Below are positions 32,690 through 33,262 of a DNA stretch of 33,262 nt, in pieces (the stretch's first letter is position 1; every line of letters starts with the position of its first letter). The position numbers were made by a program, and so were the translations under genes. Below the pieces are notes generated by a model. The model saw only the letters and a program-made list of their open reading frames with translations, searched no databases and was not told the origin of the DNA. The stretch comes from Rhodobiaceae bacterium (GTDB lineage Bacteria; Pseudomonadota; Alphaproteobacteria; Rhizobiales; Tepidamorphaceae): contig JACKJP010000012.1 in assembly GCA_020637895.1 (NCBI GenBank), positions 1 to 33,262 of the forward strand, read 5' to 3'.

Positions 32690-33262
32690 ATGTCTGCGAT
32701 ATTCGAAACGATCGAGTTCGACGCTCTGGACGGCTACAGGCTGGGCGGGCGCATATTCACGCAGGATGAACCGTTGAAGGCGGCAGTCCTTGTCAGCGGC
32801 GGTATCGGTGCGCCGCAGAAAATCTACGCCCCGCTTGCCGACAGGCTCCAGCATCTCGGGTTTGCGGTGATGACGTTTGACTACCGGGGCACGGGCGGGT
32901 CACGGCACGGCCCGCTCCGCAGGCTTGAAGCGAACCTCCGCGACTGGGGTGTCCATGACAATGGCGGCGCAATTGCCGAGGTAAGGCGCCGTTTTCCGGG
33001 TCTGCCGCTGATGGGTGTCGGTCACTCCTTCGGCGCGCAGGCGTTCGGGTTGCAGCCGAACCCGAACATCTTCTCGAAATTCTGTGCTGTCGCGACACTC
33101 TCCGGCTATCACGGCAATACGAACGAGAGCCTGCGGATCCTGCTGATGATGAATCTCGTCGGCGCACCGCTGACCAGGCTCCTCGGCTATTTTCCGGGCG
33201 CGAGCGGCGGTTTTGGCGCGGATCTGCCTTCCGGGGTCTTTCTTCAGTGGGCCAAATGGTGC
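32690..33262 (+). CDS. Alpha/beta hydrolase, cut by the window end
   Basis: An open frame from the ATG at 32690 to the window end gives the first 191 residues. VLVSGGIGAPQKIYAPLADR is the oxyanion-side loop, FAVMTFDYRGTGGSR the second strand, and GVGHSFGAQAFG the nucleophile elbow with Ser in the GHSFG motif. The later text (LGYFPGASGGFGADLPSGVF, then QWAKWC) resembles a COG4757-type predicted alpha/beta hydrolase. The substrate is unknown and the catalytic Asp and His would lie beyond the edge. It begins 80 bases after the MFS gene in the same direction. Confidence 0.85.
   Translation, partial: MSAIFETIEFDALDGYRLGGRIFTQDEPLKAAVLVSGGIGAPQKIYAPLADRLQHLGFAVMTFDYRGTGGSRHGPLRRLEANLRDWGVHDNGGAIAEVRRRFPGLPLMGVGHSFGAQAFGLQPNPNIFSKFCAVATLSGYHGNTNESLRILLMMNLVGAPLTRLLGYFPGASGGFGADLPSGVFLQWAKWC

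Noticed and set aside
1..33262. Search by eye for tRNA, rRNA, CRISPR arrays, insertion sequences, integrases and toxin-antitoxin pairs
   Set aside because: None seen. Intergenic gaps are short and no repeated spacer or transposase-like motif appears.

Overview
The window is GC-rich, densely packed chromosomal DNA (roughly 60% GC by eye) from an alphaproteobacterium, most likely a member of the Rhizobiales/Hyphomicrobiales. The support is the combination of an HWE-type sensor kinase, a short psd next to a CDP-alcohol-type pssA, a class II DAHP synthase, a DUF2865 protein, a zinc-ribbon Peptidase_Mx protein, a second-type GluRS without zinc cysteines, and citramalate-synthase-type CimA. I see no rRNA, tRNA, CRISPR array, transposase, integrase or phage gene. 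No gene-free stretch exceeds 300 bases; the longest are 3313-3567 and 4315-4559.

Layout. 1-986: the tail of an unidentified protein, then rpe. 1011-2539: a small ribbon-helix-helix-like protein, divergent from an HWE histidine kinase. 2557-4314: a CcdA-like thiol transporter, divergent from a small periplasmic cytochrome c, then a two-TM protein. 4560-9456: a compact PadR regulator / membrane-fusion protein / RND permease operon. 9484-14540 (minus): LysM protein, Atm1-like ABC exporter, psd and pssA, which together look like an envelope and phospholipid cluster. 14729-16259: a LOG-family phosphoribohydrolase convergent with RarD. 16332-18600 (minus): GNAT, an unlisted 43-aa membrane protein overlapping it by 4 bases, and cimA. 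18674-22408 (minus): creA, Peptidase_Mx, a HAD hydrolase started by GTG inside a GTGA overlap, and cysS started by TTG. 22536-24092 (plus): a DoxX protein and a DUF2865 protein. 23998-28254 (minus): an acyltransferase, nadE and gltX with 9-base gaps; gltX overlaps the DUF2865 gene tail-to-tail by 95 bases. 28372-33262: a GNAT, class II DAHP synthase, an aquaporin, an MFS transporter, and an alpha/beta hydrolase cut by the window end.

The gene content is mostly housekeeping. The less explained signals are in overlaps and intergenic DNA: a possible aromatic-rich 16-codon leader ORF overlapping the DAHP synthase start, the 95-base convergent coding overlap, several inverted repeats in divergent promoter regions (upstream of padR, doxX, the DUF2865 gene, the second GNAT, and between the aquaporin and MFS genes), and the small coupled membrane protein. 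I found no clearly new multi-gene system; these points are offered as candidates.
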